From NCBI RefSeq assembly GCF_014109765.1, contig NZ_CP059139.1, positions 3,352,001-3,416,000 of the forward strand: a stretch of DNA of 64,000 bases, given 5' to 3'. The DNA is from Pseudomonas berkeleyensis (lineage in GTDB: Bacteria; Pseudomonadota; Gammaproteobacteria; Pseudomonadales; Pseudomonadaceae). How positions within the stretch are numbered: the stretch's first letter is position 1; each line of letters begins with the position of its first letter. The notes beneath the pieces are model-generated. The model was not told the origin of the DNA, did not search any database, and saw only the letters and a program-made list of their open reading frames with translations. Position numbers and translations under genes: made by a program. Positions 31,422-39,834 of the stretch are shown here, piece after piece.

Positions 31422-32600
31422 ATGCTGCTTAATCTATTCAACGAAATGCGCGCGGCCAAGGTGCCGGTGTCGGTACGCGAGCTGCTCGACCTGATCAACG
31501 CGCTCAAGCACAACGTCGTGTTCGCCGACATGGACGAGTTCTACTACCTGGCGCGCGCGATCCTGGTCAAAGACGAACGTCACTTCGACAAGTTCGACCG
31601 GGCCTTCGGCGCCTACTTCAATGGCCTGCAGAACCTCAACCAGCACATCGAGGCGATGATCCCCGAGGAATGGCTGCGCAAGGAGTTCGAGCGCCTGCTG
31701 ACCGATGAGGAGAAGGCGCAGATCCAGAGCCTCGGCGGCCTGGACAAGCTGATCGAGGAGTTCAAGAAGCGCCTCGAGGAGCAGAAGGAAAAGCACGCCG
31801 GCGGCAACAAGTGGATCGGCACCGGCGGCACCAGCCCGTTCGGCTCCGGTGGTTACAACCCGGAAGGCATTCGCGTCGGCGATGCCGGCAAGCGCCAGGG
31901 CAAGGCTGCCAAGGTGTGGGATCAGCGCGAGTACAAGAACCTCGATGACCAGGTCGAGCTGGGCACGCGCAACATCAAGGTGGCGCTGCGCCGCCTGCGC
32001 AAGTTCGCCCGCCAGGGTGCCGCCGAAGAGCTGGATCTGGACGGCACCATCGACCACACGGCCAAAGATGGCGGCCTGCTCAATATCCAGATGCGCCCGG
32101 AACGGCGCAACACGGTCAAGCTGCTGCTGTTGCTGGATATCGGCGGTTCGATGGATGCCCACGTCAAGGTCTGTGAAGAGCTGTTCAGCGCCTGCAAGAC
32201 CGAGTTCAAGCATCTTGAATATTTCTACTTCCACAACTTCATCTACGAGAGCGTGTGGAAGAACAACATGCGCCGCACCAGCGAACGCACCTCGACGATG
32301 GATCTGCTGCACAAGTATGGCGCCGACTACAAGGTGGTGTTCGTCGGTGATGCGGCCATGGCGCCCTACGAGATCACCCAGGCCGGCGGCAGCGTCGAGC
32401 ACTGGAACGAGGAAGCCGGCTACGTCTGGATGAAGCGCTTCACCGAGAAATTCAAGAAGATCATCTGGATCAACCCCTACCCCAAGGACACCTGGAACTA
32501 CACCGCCTCCACCGGCCTGGTGCGTGAGCTGATGGAAGAGCGCATGTACCCGCTGACCCTGCAAGGGCTGGAAGATGGCATGAAGTACCTGTCCAAGTAG
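31422..32600 (+). CDS. VWA domain protein, CoxE-like
   Basis: A 392-residue cytoplasmic protein. Residues about 1-130 are helical and highly charged; the C-terminal half is a CoxE-like von Willebrand A domain starting KLLLLLDIGGSMDAHV. This is a variant MIDAS (D-x-G-x-S rather than D-x-S-x-S). Together with the upstream MoxR ATPase it should form a chaperone pair. Client unknown. A terminator follows. Confidence 0.9.
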   Translation: MLLNLFNEMRAAKVPVSVRELLDLINALKHNVVFADMDEFYYLARAILVKDERHFDKFDRAFGAYFNGLQNLNQHIEAMIPEEWLRKEFERLLTDEEKAQIQSLGGLDKLIEEFKKRLEEQKEKHAGGNKWIGTGGTSPFGSGGYNPEGIRVGDAGKRQGKAAKVWDQREYKNLDDQVELGTRNIKVALRRLRKFARQGAAEELDLDGTIDHTAKDGGLLNIQMRPERRNTVKLLLLLDIGGSMDAHVKVCEELFSACKTEFKHLEYFYFHNFIYESVWKNNMRRTSERTSTMDLLHKYGADYKVVFVGDAAMAPYEITQAGGSVEHWNEEAGYVWMKRFTEKFKKIIWINPYPKDTWNYTASTGLVRELMEERMYPLTLQGLEDGMKYLSK

Positions 32601-32616
32601 GGCATCGAGTCACCAC

Positions 32617-32657
32617 GAAAAACGCTGCGAAACCTGCAAGGGATTCGCGGCGTTTTT
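32617..32657 (+). terminator. Terminator after the VWA gene
   Basis: ACGAAAAACGCTGCGAA and TTCGCGGCGTTTTTGT form a long stem with one internal mismatch and a 12-nt loop, ending in five T residues. Confidence 0.8.
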
Positions 32658-32719
32658 GTAGCCCGGATGCAATCCGGGAGCGCTTGTGAGGCTGAACCCC
32701 GGATTGTATCCGGGCTACG
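32658..32719. repeat. REP pair of the GTAGCCCGGATGCAATCCGGG class
   Basis: GTAGCCCGGATGCAATCCGGG (32658-32678) is faced by CCCCGGATTGTATCCGGGCTAC (32697-32718). This inverted pair directly follows the terminator, between convergent genes. Confidence 0.8.
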
Positions 32720-32724
32720 GGTTT

Positions 32725-33783
32725 TCAGCGTTTGTCAGCGTCGTCCGACTTGTTCAGATCCATCACGGTCTGTGCTGGCGTCTGCACCGGCGCCTCCGGC
32801 TTGCTCTCGGCAACTGCAGCGACAGGTGCGCTCACCTCTTCGCTCGGGGTTTCCTTTTTGCGCAGGCCAATGCGCTTGAACAACCATCCGCCCACTACCA
32901 CCGGGATGAACCAGAACTTCTTCAGCAGTACCAGCAGCATGGCCAGCAGGCCGGTCTTGGCGGCCACCTTGCCAGCGACCAGTGCACCCAGGCCATAAGC
33001 GGCGACGGTGTCCAGATCCGGGTCGAACTCGGCATAGCGCTGCCCCGGGTTGAAGTCGGTCGCCGCCAGCACGGCCGGTACGCTGGCCTCGATTTCTGCC
33101 AGTTGATCCATATTGGCGACGAAATTCAGCACCAGCACACCCTTACGACCAAGCACACGGATGTTGTAGTTCAGGGTGTTGACCTCGCTCTCACCAAACT
33201 TCAGTTCCTTGGCCCAGTGCAGTTTCTTGCCCGCGGCATCGTAGTGCGGTGCGGCAGCCCAACCGACCAGTTCGACGGCCTCATAGCCATTTTCCTCACG
33301 CCAGGTGTTGGCCTCGCGCATGTCGGCCTGCATGTCCTTGAGCATGTCGCTGTAATCGATATCAGCGGCATCCTCGTCGGAGACATAACCGCTGTCTTCA
33401 TACTCGACGGTCACCCCCCAGGATTCATCGGCCAGTGGCGACACGCCAGCCGGCAGGATCATGCCCAGCGGCGGGACGTCATCCGGCGGGTTGCCCCAAC
33501 CGTCGACGAGCAGACGCTGGGCATTATCGCCGTCGAGAAACACCAGCGAATCAGGAAGATTGAGGGTGGCCAGGTCATTGCCCAGAACGATGCGCCCGGT
33601 CTTGAACTCCAGGCTGGCAACGAATTCTTCGGGGCTGATCCACTGCGCCGAGTCATCGGTCTCGACACCCTCCTCGGTGACCACAGCGTCTTCTGGCTCG
33701 GTCTCGGGGTTGGCATAGGCAGCGGACATGAATGGCAGGACAGCAGCCAGCGCGGCTGCCAGGATCGAATCCTTGATCGACAT
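32725..33783 (-). CDS. DUF2167 family membrane protein
   Basis: A 352-residue protein: signal peptide ending near SAAYA (residue 24), acidic periplasmic region, the DUF2167 core around LVGWAAAPHYDAAGKKLHWAKEL, two C-terminal membrane helices near 255-295, and a Pro/Glu/Ala-rich tail. DUF2167 proteins are predicted inner-membrane proteins of unknown function. Single gene, convergent with the VWA gene. Confidence 0.85.
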   Translation of the reverse strand: MSIKDSILAAALAAVLPFMSAAYANPETEPEDAVVTEEGVETDDSAQWISPEEFVASLEFKTGRIVLGNDLATLNLPDSLVFLDGDNAQRLLVDGWGNPPDDVPPLGMILPAGVSPLADESWGVTVEYEDSGYVSDEDAADIDYSDMLKDMQADMREANTWREENGYEAVELVGWAAAPHYDAAGKKLHWAKELKFGESEVNTLNYNIRVLGRKGVLVLNFVANMDQLAEIEASVPAVLAATDFNPGQRYAEFDPDLDTVAAYGLGALVAGKVAAKTGLLAMLLVLLKKFWFIPVVVGGWLFKRIGLRKKETPSEEVSAPVAAVAESKPEAPVQTPAQTVMDLNKSDDADKR

Positions 33784-33952
33784 GGAAACTCCAGTAATGC
33801 GAGGGGTAAATGTAACGTCGTATTACATTAACACGCCCCGCCTCGCATTCAGGCGAACTGGCGCAACTTTTTGCGGACTGCCATGTACGGAAGGCCACTT
33901 TGCGGGCCGTCGCTCCACGGCCTCAAAAACTTCTCCCAGACGTTTTTTGCCT

Positions 33953-34477
33953 TCAGCGCCAGTGTCGCTGCTGCGCTCGCCGGGTTTGCCCGGCCCCGAA
34001 CATCCAGCTGAACAGCAGCACCAGTAGCTCCGCCAACCAGGCCAACAGCACGGCGCAGATCACGCCCCAGAGAATTGCATCCGGGGTGAACAGCACCTGA
34101 TAGCGATACGCCTGCAGGGTTTCGCTGAACAGCTCATGATCGGCGCCCGTCGCCAGATGCCAGGCCTGGGCGTACCAGGGCCCCTGCATGGCCAGCCATT
34201 CACGCTCCAGCAAGGCTGCACGCTGCACCAGATGGCCGACACTGCTGGCATCGCTGCGCATCACCGGATCATCGCTGACACGGTAATGCGCCACCAGGGC
34301 GTCCATATCGCCCTTGAAGAACTTCTGCGCGGTGTCCTGAAAACCTTTGAGGCTCTGCTGCGACTCCAGGCGATGGGCCTCGACCCGCTTGGCATAGTCA
34401 TCGATGAAACCCGGCACCTGCACGCCGAGCAGCAGGCCGAAGGCGAACAACGTCAAACGCAGATAGCTTCTCAGCAT
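33953..34477 (-). CDS. DUF2937 family membrane protein
   Basis: A 174-residue protein with an N-terminal helix (LTLFAFGLLLGVQVPGFI), a periplasmic helical region with DDYAKRVEAHRLESQQSLKGF, and a C-terminal helix (AILWGVICAVLLAWLAELLVLL). The arrangement and GFIDDYxxRVxAH block match DUF2937. Function unknown. It begins 4 bp after the yafJ-like gene stop, so it is the last gene of the HIT-yafJ-DUF2937 set. Confidence 0.8.
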   Translation of the reverse strand: MLRSYLRLTLFAFGLLLGVQVPGFIDDYAKRVEAHRLESQQSLKGFQDTAQKFFKGDMDALVAHYRVSDDPVMRSDASSVGHLVQRAALLEREWLAMQGPWYAQAWHLATGADHELFSETLQAYRYQVLFTPDAILWGVICAVLLAWLAELLVLLFSWMFGAGQTRRAQQRHWR

Positions 34478-34481
34478 GAAG

Positions 34482-35255
34482 TCAGGCCTTGCCGTGAGTG
34501 ATGCATTCGCCGCGGCGCCACAGGCGCCATTCGCCTGGCTGGTACAGCGACCATTGTTCGTTATCGGTCAACGGCTCGGTGGCGATGACCGTGACCACGT
34601 CATTGGGTGTGGTTTCCGCCTGGAAGTCCACCTTCAGGTCGGCGTCCTTGAGCTGCGCCGGGCCGAATGGCGCGCGGCGAGTGATGTGCGCCAGCTTGCT
34701 CGAGCAGAAGCTGAACAACCAGTCGCCATCGCTGAGCAGGCAGTTGAATACGCCGAGCTGGCGGTATGCCGCACACGCGGCGACCAGCACCGGCAGCAGC
34801 ATTTCCACCGAGACCGGTTCGGGAAAGGCGCGGCGCACCCGGTTGAGCAAGTCGCAGAACGCCGCCTCGCTGTCGGTATCACCCACCGGCCGATAGAAGC
34901 TGCTCGAGCCCTGCAGCCCGGCCAGTTGACCGTTATGCGCGAAACACCAGTTGCGCCCCCACAGCTCACGCGTGAAGGGATGGGTGTTGACCAGGCAAAC
35001 CTTGCCGACGTTGGCCTGGCGAATATGGCCGATCACCACCTCGCTCTTGATCGGATAGCGCTGCACCAGCTGCGCTACCTCGGACTCGCTACTCGCTTGC
35101 GGATCCTGAAACACGCGCAGGCCACGGCCTTCGTAGAAGCCGATACCCCAGCCATCGCGATGCGGGCCGGTACGGCCACCACGCTGCATCAGCCCGGTAA
35201 AACTGAAAACGATATCGGTGGGGACGTTGGCGCTCATGCCGAGCAATTCGCACAT
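34482..35255 (-). CDS. yafJ: Class II glutamine amidotransferase (YafJ family)
   Basis: A 257-residue Ntn-type amidotransferase. The protein starts Met-Cys-Glu-Leu-Leu-Gly, so Cys2 becomes the N-terminal nucleophile; GRTGPHRDGWGIGFY, NTHPFTRELWGRNWCFAHNGQL and GDTDSEAAF are the conserved glutaminase loops. No synthase domain is attached. This is why the ATG at 35255 is right rather than the longer frame. It starts 4 bp after the HIT gene stop. Confidence 0.9.
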   Translation of the reverse strand: MCELLGMSANVPTDIVFSFTGLMQRGGRTGPHRDGWGIGFYEGRGLRVFQDPQASSESEVAQLVQRYPIKSEVVIGHIRQANVGKVCLVNTHPFTRELWGRNWCFAHNGQLAGLQGSSSFYRPVGDTDSEAAFCDLLNRVRRAFPEPVSVEMLLPVLVAACAAYRQLGVFNCLLSDGDWLFSFCSSKLAHITRRAPFGPAQLKDADLKVDFQAETTPNDVVTVIATEPLTDNEQWSLYQPGEWRLWRRGECITHGKA

Positions 35256-35259
35256 CGGG

Positions 35260-35706
35260 TCAAATCTCCTTGCTGAGCACAAGACGCAGTTGCTCGGCTT
35301 CGGCCTGCAGACGCGCCTCGATTCGCTTGCGGCCCAGTGGCAGAAAACGCACCAGCAAACGCCAGAGCAAGGCTGGCAGATCACCGGGTCGCCGTGGAAT
35401 CAGGTGCAGATGCAGGTGGGGTACATGCTGGTTGGAATCAGGGCCATCGTTGATCACCAGGTTGATGCCTTCACGACCGTAGCCGGCAGTGCGCAAGGCC
35501 GCGGCGATTCTGTCGGACAGGGCCAGCAGGCGGTCTCGCACGCCTGTGGGCAGATCCTTGAGAAACGGCGCGTGGGCACGGCTGACGATCAGAACATGTG
35601 CAGGGCGCATGGGAAAGATATCCAGCAGGACGATGAAATCATCATCCTGATACAGCTGATGCGCCGGTAATTGGCCGGCGGCAATGGCACAGAACACACA
35701 AGTCAT
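35260..35706 (-). CDS. HIT family nucleotide-binding hydrolase
   Basis: A 148-residue histidine-triad protein. VFCAIAAGQLPAHQLYQDDDFIVLLDI opens the fold and HVPHLHLHLIPR carries the His-x-His-x-His active site. The C-terminal tail has an extra basic helix. These enzymes hydrolyse dinucleoside polyphosphates or AMP-lysine-like phosphoramidates. Four bases separate it from the amidotransferase gene. Confidence 0.92.
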   Translation of the reverse strand: MTCVFCAIAAGQLPAHQLYQDDDFIVLLDIFPMRPAHVLIVSRAHAPFLKDLPTGVRDRLLALSDRIAAALRTAGYGREGINLVINDGPDSNQHVPHLHLHLIPRRPGDLPALLWRLLVRFLPLGRKRIEARLQAEAEQLRLVLSKEI

Positions 35707-35763
35707 GAGGCCTCCATCCGTGATGGCCTCATGCTGAACGGCTAAGCGAATGGCTGCAAGGGG

Positions 35764-36225
35764 TCAGATACGCGGTTCCACCCGGCCACCGCGCTCGTAG
35801 CGATGCTCCAGACGCTCATCGCCTTGATCCATCAGCTCACGCAGGGTTCGCGGATCTTCGTCTTCTGCCACGGGGTGCTCCTGCCGGCCCTGCCACCAAC
35901 GCTCGATTGGCCAGCGGATGGCGACGAATACCAGGTAGACCGAGAAAGCGATCAGGCAGTAGAGGGTCAGATCAGCAACTGCGCGCCAGGCGTTGTTACC
36001 GACCTTGAGCAGCACATCCATGGCCGTGACCGCGATGGCCGGGGCGAACAGGTCACGCGACGGGTCGACGATGGTCGGGCTCAGCAGCAGGACTGCCACC
36101 AGCACCCGCAGCGGCTCGCGCAGGTAGCGCCACATCCAGCGGGTCATGCGCATCCATACCAGCAGGCAACCCAGCGCGGCGACGCCGTAGGCGGCCCAGG
36201 CCAGGAGGTAGTCGTTTTCGTTCAT
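35764..36225 (-). CDS. Membrane protein, unknown, pseudomonad-conserved
   Basis: A 153-residue protein with hydrophobic segments at about 5-25, 37-55 and 85-108 and an acidic/basic C-terminal tail (EDEDPRTLRELMDQGDERLEHRYERG). I assign no domain. Two adjacent ATG codons (36228 and 36225) both fit. It lies upstream of the HIT gene on the same strand with a 57-bp gap and is divergent from the oligopeptidase gene. Confidence 0.65.
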   Translation of the reverse strand: MNENDYLLAWAAYGVAALGCLLVWMRMTRWMWRYLREPLRVLVAVLLLSPTIVDPSRDLFAPAIAVTAMDVLLKVGNNAWRAVADLTLYCLIAFSVYLVFVAIRWPIERWWQGRQEHPVAEDEDPRTLRELMDQGDERLEHRYERGGRVEPRI

Positions 36226-36420
36226 CATAAGCAGGTGCCGGCATGGCAGGTCTGGCAAAGGGGCGCTTATGATAGCGGCTTTTACTCGGCTCGGCGCCCC
36301 TGCCGGGCACTTCTGAAAACCTGGCCGAGCACGTGCGCGCGAGTTTCAACGCAGCGATGCGCATACCGGTTGTTTTTCGCACGTGCCCCGAGCGCCGCCC
36401 ACCCGCTTTGGAGTTGCGCC

Positions 36421-38463
36421 ATGACCTCTGCCCCCCTCGCCCGCCAGGAAGCCGGTAACGATCCCTATCGCTGGCTGGCAAACCGCGACACCGACGAAGT
36501 GCTGACGTATCTGCAGGCGGAAAATACGTATCTGGATGCCGTGCTGGAACCGCAGCAGGCACTGCGCGAGAAACTCTTCGAAGAGATCAAGGGACGCATT
36601 CGCGAAACCGATCTGTCTCTGCCCACACCCTGGGGCGACTACCTGTACTACCAGCGCACCACGGCTGGCGACGAGTACCCGCGCCATTACCGCTGCCGTC
36701 GCCCGTCAGACGGTGCCCTGGAGGTCGATGCCGCCAGCGAAACCCTGCTGCTCGACCCCAACGCACTGGCGGACGGCGGATTCCTGGCCATCGGCGCCTT
36801 CAGCATCAGCCCCGATCAGCGACGTCTGGCCTACAGCCTCGACACCAGTGGCGACGAAATCTACCGCCTGTTCGTCAAGGAACTGGAGGATGGCTCGATC
36901 AGCGAGCTGCCCTTCGATGACTGCGACGGCAGCATGACCTGGGCGAACGACAGCCAGACGCTGTTCTTCACCGAGCTGGACGACACCCATCGCCCTTGCA
37001 AGCTGCATCGTCACCGCCTGGGTACACAGACCGCTGACCTGGTGTTCGAGGAAGCCGACGGCCGCTTCTTCCTGCATTGCTACCGCTCCAGCTCCGAACG
37101 CCAGCTGATCCTGCAACTGGGCAGCAAAACCACCAGCGAAGTCTGGGTGCTCGATGCCGAGCAGCCACAGGGCGATTTCATCTGCCTCGCGCCACGTGAA
37201 GAAAACCATGAATACGATGCCGACCACGGCATGCTGGACGGCCAATGGTGCTGGCTGATTCGCAGCAACCAGAGCGGCATCAATTTCGCTCTTTACCGCG
37301 CAAGCGAGGCGACCCCACAGCGCGCGCACTGGCAGCAGATCCGCGCCCATGATCCGCAGGTCATGCTCGAAGGCGCCACCCTCAACCAGCGCGCCATCGT
37401 ACTCGCCCTGCGCGAGGGCGGTCTGCCGGTGCTGGAAGTACAACCGCAGGACGCTGCCAGCTATCGCGTGCAACTACCGGATGCCGCGTACAGCCTCTAC
37501 GTGCAGGACAGCCTGGAGTTTCACAGCGATGTGATTCGTCTGCGCTATGAGGCTCTCGGCCGCCCGGCGCAGGTACGCCAGCTGGAGCTGGCCACAGGTG
37601 CACAGCGAGTGCTCAAGCAGACGCCAGTAGAAGGCCCGTTCGAAGCGGATGCTTACGAAAGCCGTCGCCTGTGGGCGACCGCGGCCGATGGCACGCAAGT
37701 GCCGATCAGCCTGGTGGCGCGCCGCGAGGTATTCGCTGCCGGTACACCGGCACCGCTCTATCTCTATGGCTACGGCGCTTATGGCGAAAGCCTCGATCCG
37801 TGGTTCTCCCACGCGCGCCTGAGCCTGCTGGAGCGCGGTTTCATCTTCGCCATCGCCCACGTACGCGGCGGCGGCGAAATGGGCGAAGCCTGGTACCGGG
37901 CCGGCAAGCTGGAGCACAAGCAGAACACCTTCGATGACTTCATCGCCTGCGCCGAATGCCTGATCGATGCAGGATTGACCCGCCCGGCACAGCTGGCGAT
38001 CAGCGGTGGCAGCGCCGGCGGTCTGCTGATCGGCGCGGTCGTCAACCAGCGGCCAGAGCTGTTCGCCGCGGCGATTGCCGAGGTGCCCTTCGTCGACGTG
38101 CTCAACACCATGCTCAATCCGGATCTACCGCTGACGGTCACCGAATATGACGAATGGGGCGACCCGAACCAGAGCGAAGTATTCGAGCGCATCAAGGCCT
38201 ATGCCCCCTACGAGAACGTGCGCGCGCAAGCCTATCCGGCGATCCTGGCAGTGGCCGGCTACAACGACAGTCGAGTGCAGTACTGGGAAGCCGCCAAATG
38301 GGTCGCCAAGTTGCGCGCGAACAAGACCGACGACAACCTGCTGCTGCTCAAGACCGACCTAGGCGCTGGCCATGGTGGCATGAGCGGGCGTTATCAGGGC
38401 ATCAAGGACGTGGCGTTGGAGTACGCGTTTCTGTTCCGTGTACTGGGGATAGCACACCTGTAG
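36421..38463 (+). CDS. ptrB: Oligopeptidase B-like S9 serine peptidase
   Basis: A 680-residue prolyl oligopeptidase-family enzyme. An N-terminal seven-bladed propeller precedes the hydrolase with nucleophile ISGGSAGGLL, the segment AHVRGGGEMGEAWY and the catalytic His in GAGHGGMSGR. Members cleave short peptides after basic residues in the cytoplasm. The ATG at 36421 opens MTSAPLARQEAGNDPYRWL; the long in-frame upstream extension runs antisense to the neighbouring membrane gene and is rejected. The stop lies in a REP. Confidence 0.92.
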   Translation: MTSAPLARQEAGNDPYRWLANRDTDEVLTYLQAENTYLDAVLEPQQALREKLFEEIKGRIRETDLSLPTPWGDYLYYQRTTAGDEYPRHYRCRRPSDGALEVDAASETLLLDPNALADGGFLAIGAFSISPDQRRLAYSLDTSGDEIYRLFVKELEDGSISELPFDDCDGSMTWANDSQTLFFTELDDTHRPCKLHRHRLGTQTADLVFEEADGRFFLHCYRSSSERQLILQLGSKTTSEVWVLDAEQPQGDFICLAPREENHEYDADHGMLDGQWCWLIRSNQSGINFALYRASEATPQRAHWQQIRAHDPQVMLEGATLNQRAIVLALREGGLPVLEVQPQDAASYRVQLPDAAYSLYVQDSLEFHSDVIRLRYEALGRPAQVRQLELATGAQRVLKQTPVEGPFEADAYESRRLWATAADGTQVPISLVARREVFAAGTPAPLYLYGYGAYGESLDPWFSHARLSLLERGFIFAIAHVRGGGEMGEAWYRAGKLEHKQNTFDDFIACAECLIDAGLTRPAQLAISGGSAGGLLIGAVVNQRPELFAAAIAEVPFVDVLNTMLNPDLPLTVTEYDEWGDPNQSEVFERIKAYAPYENVRAQAYPAILAVAGYNDSRVQYWEAAKWVAKLRANKTDDNLLLLKTDLGAGHGGMSGRYQGIKDVALEYAFLFRVLGIAHL

Positions 38464-38530
38464 GAGCGGTTGGGCGGCATTGCGCTTCAGCCGCACTTCC
38501 CCAAGCATCGCGGCTGAAGCCGCTCCTACA
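38460..38530. repeat. REP pair of the GTAGGAGCGG class at the ptrB stop
   Basis: GTAGGAGCGG (38460-38469) and CCGCTCCTAC (about 38520-38529) are inverted, with inner GCTTCAGCCGC and GCGGCTGAAGC arms. The TAG stop of the peptidase gene is bases 2-4 of the left arm. Confidence 0.75.
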
Positions 38531-38541
38531 AGAACCGATGA

Positions 38542-38856
38542 TCAGTCCTGCTTGCGCTGTCCATCCAGCCCCTGGCTGTTGCGGCGCAACTGTTGATCCA
38601 GTTGCGGAATCGGCTGATCGCCAGTGGATTTCGGCGCAGCCCCAGAGGGCGTTTGTCCCTGGGGCGGTGGCAAGAGGGGCGCCGATCCCTGGCGCTTGAT
38701 CGTATTGGGCGTGGACGGCTGGCCGTAAGGCTGTGGCGTCGCAGTGCCCGGCGCACCTGCTCCAGGCGTGGACGGCATGCGCATCGGCTCCTGAGCCCAG
38801 GCCAGAGTGCCAAGGCTGGAGGTCAGAATCATCACGGCAAGCAGAGGGAAGCGCAT
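38542..38856 (-). CDS. Small secreted proline-rich protein, unknown
   Basis: A 104-residue protein with a signal peptide (MRFPLLAVMILTSSLGTLAWA) and a mature part rich in Pro, Gly, Gln and Ser with no predicted fold. AGGAG lies about 8 nt before the ATG. Not recognised; likely an intrinsically disordered periplasmic protein. Confidence 0.65.
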   Translation of the reverse strand: MRFPLLAVMILTSSLGTLAWAQEPMRMPSTPGAGAPGTATPQPYGQPSTPNTIKRQGSAPLLPPPQGQTPSGAAPKSTGDQPIPQLDQQLRRNSQGLDGQRKQD

Positions 38857-38940
38857 GACATATCTCCTGTGCAGCTGGCTTTCGTTCTATTCTGGCAACA
38901 TATCCAGTCAAGCGTTCACCTTCAGATAACAGGTTCTGTC

Positions 38941-39282
38941 ATGAGCACCAGCAACAACCGCTACTACCTGTCCGCCCAGGCCGAAGAAGGCTACCGGCAG
39001 AAAGCGCTGAAAATGTACCCCCATGTCTGCGGCCGCTGCGCCCGCGAGTTCTCTGGCAAGCGCCTGAGCGAACTGACCGTGCATCATCGCGACCACAACC
39101 ACCACAACAACCCGGCGGATGGCTCCAACTGGGAGCTGCTGTGCCTGTTCTGTCATGACAACGAACACTCGCGCTACACCGACCAGCAGTATTTCGCCGA
39201 AGGCTCCACCGCCAGCCCTCAGTCTGCCAAATCGACCTACAAGGCCTTTGGCGATCTGGCCAGCCTGCTGAAAAAGGACTAG
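38941..39282 (+). CDS. yajD: YajD-like HNH nuclease family protein
   Basis: A 113-residue HNH protein. Two Cys pairs (CGRC and CLFC) frame the active-site block TVHHRDHNHHNNPADGSNW, giving a structural zinc site and a His-metal finger. YajD proteins are of unknown substrate. ATG at 38941 with weak ribosome site. The SpoU gene begins 47 bp downstream. Confidence 0.9.
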   Translation: MSTSNNRYYLSAQAEEGYRQKALKMYPHVCGRCAREFSGKRLSELTVHHRDHNHHNNPADGSNWELLCLFCHDNEHSRYTDQQYFAEGSTASPQSAKSTYKAFGDLASLLKKD

Positions 39283-39329
39283 GGCCTGGCAGTCAGCGCC
39301 GTATAATCGGATCTTTTGCGAGCGCCACC

Positions 39330-39800
39330 GTGGCCAACAAGAGATACGCCTGCATCGGCCTGTTCAATCCGAAATCACCGGAAAATGTCGGTTCCATCAT
39401 GCGTGCGGCGGGCTGCTATGGCGTCAGCTCGGTGTTCTACACCGGCACCCGCTACGACCGCGCCAAGGATTTCATCACCGACACCAAGAAGGTTCACCAG
39501 GATATCCCGCTGATCAACATCGATGATCTGCGCAAGATCCTGCCGCTGGGCTGTACACCGGTGGCGGTGGAGCTGGTCGATGACGCCCGCGCTCTGCCCG
39601 CCTACACCCATCCCGACCGGGCGCTGTACATCTTCGGCCCGGAAGACGGCTCGCTGCAGCAGGAGATACTCGACTGGTGTGGCGGTGAAGTGGTGTACAT
39701 CCCGACCCAGGGCTGCATGAACCTCGCCGCCACGGTCAATGTGGTGCTCTATGACCGCCTGGCCAAAGGTAACAACACCCGCTCCGGCCCCTTGTTCTGA
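39330..39800 (+). CDS. SpoU/TrmH family RNA 2'-O-methyltransferase
   Basis: A 156-residue SPOUT enzyme consisting of the catalytic domain only. Motif 1 is SPENVGSIMRAAGCYG, motif 2 is LYIFGPEDGSLQ, and motif 3 is GCMNLAATVNVVLYDRL, forming the SAM knot. The compact size resembles TrmL, but the target tRNA or rRNA cannot be told. Start is GTG at 39330. Confidence 0.88.
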   Translation: MANKRYACIGLFNPKSPENVGSIMRAAGCYGVSSVFYTGTRYDRAKDFITDTKKVHQDIPLINIDDLRKILPLGCTPVAVELVDDARALPAYTHPDRALYIFGPEDGSLQQEILDWCGGEVVYIPTQGCMNLAATVNVVLYDRLAKGNNTRSGPLF

Positions 39801-39834
39801 CTCGAACCGCTGGATAGGGGCCGGAGCGGTAGGC

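Noticed and set aside
35803..36420. N-terminal extension of oligopeptidase B by 206 codons
   Set aside because: The extension is antisense to the neighbouring membrane protein gene. The family start at 36421 gives a normal-length enzyme.
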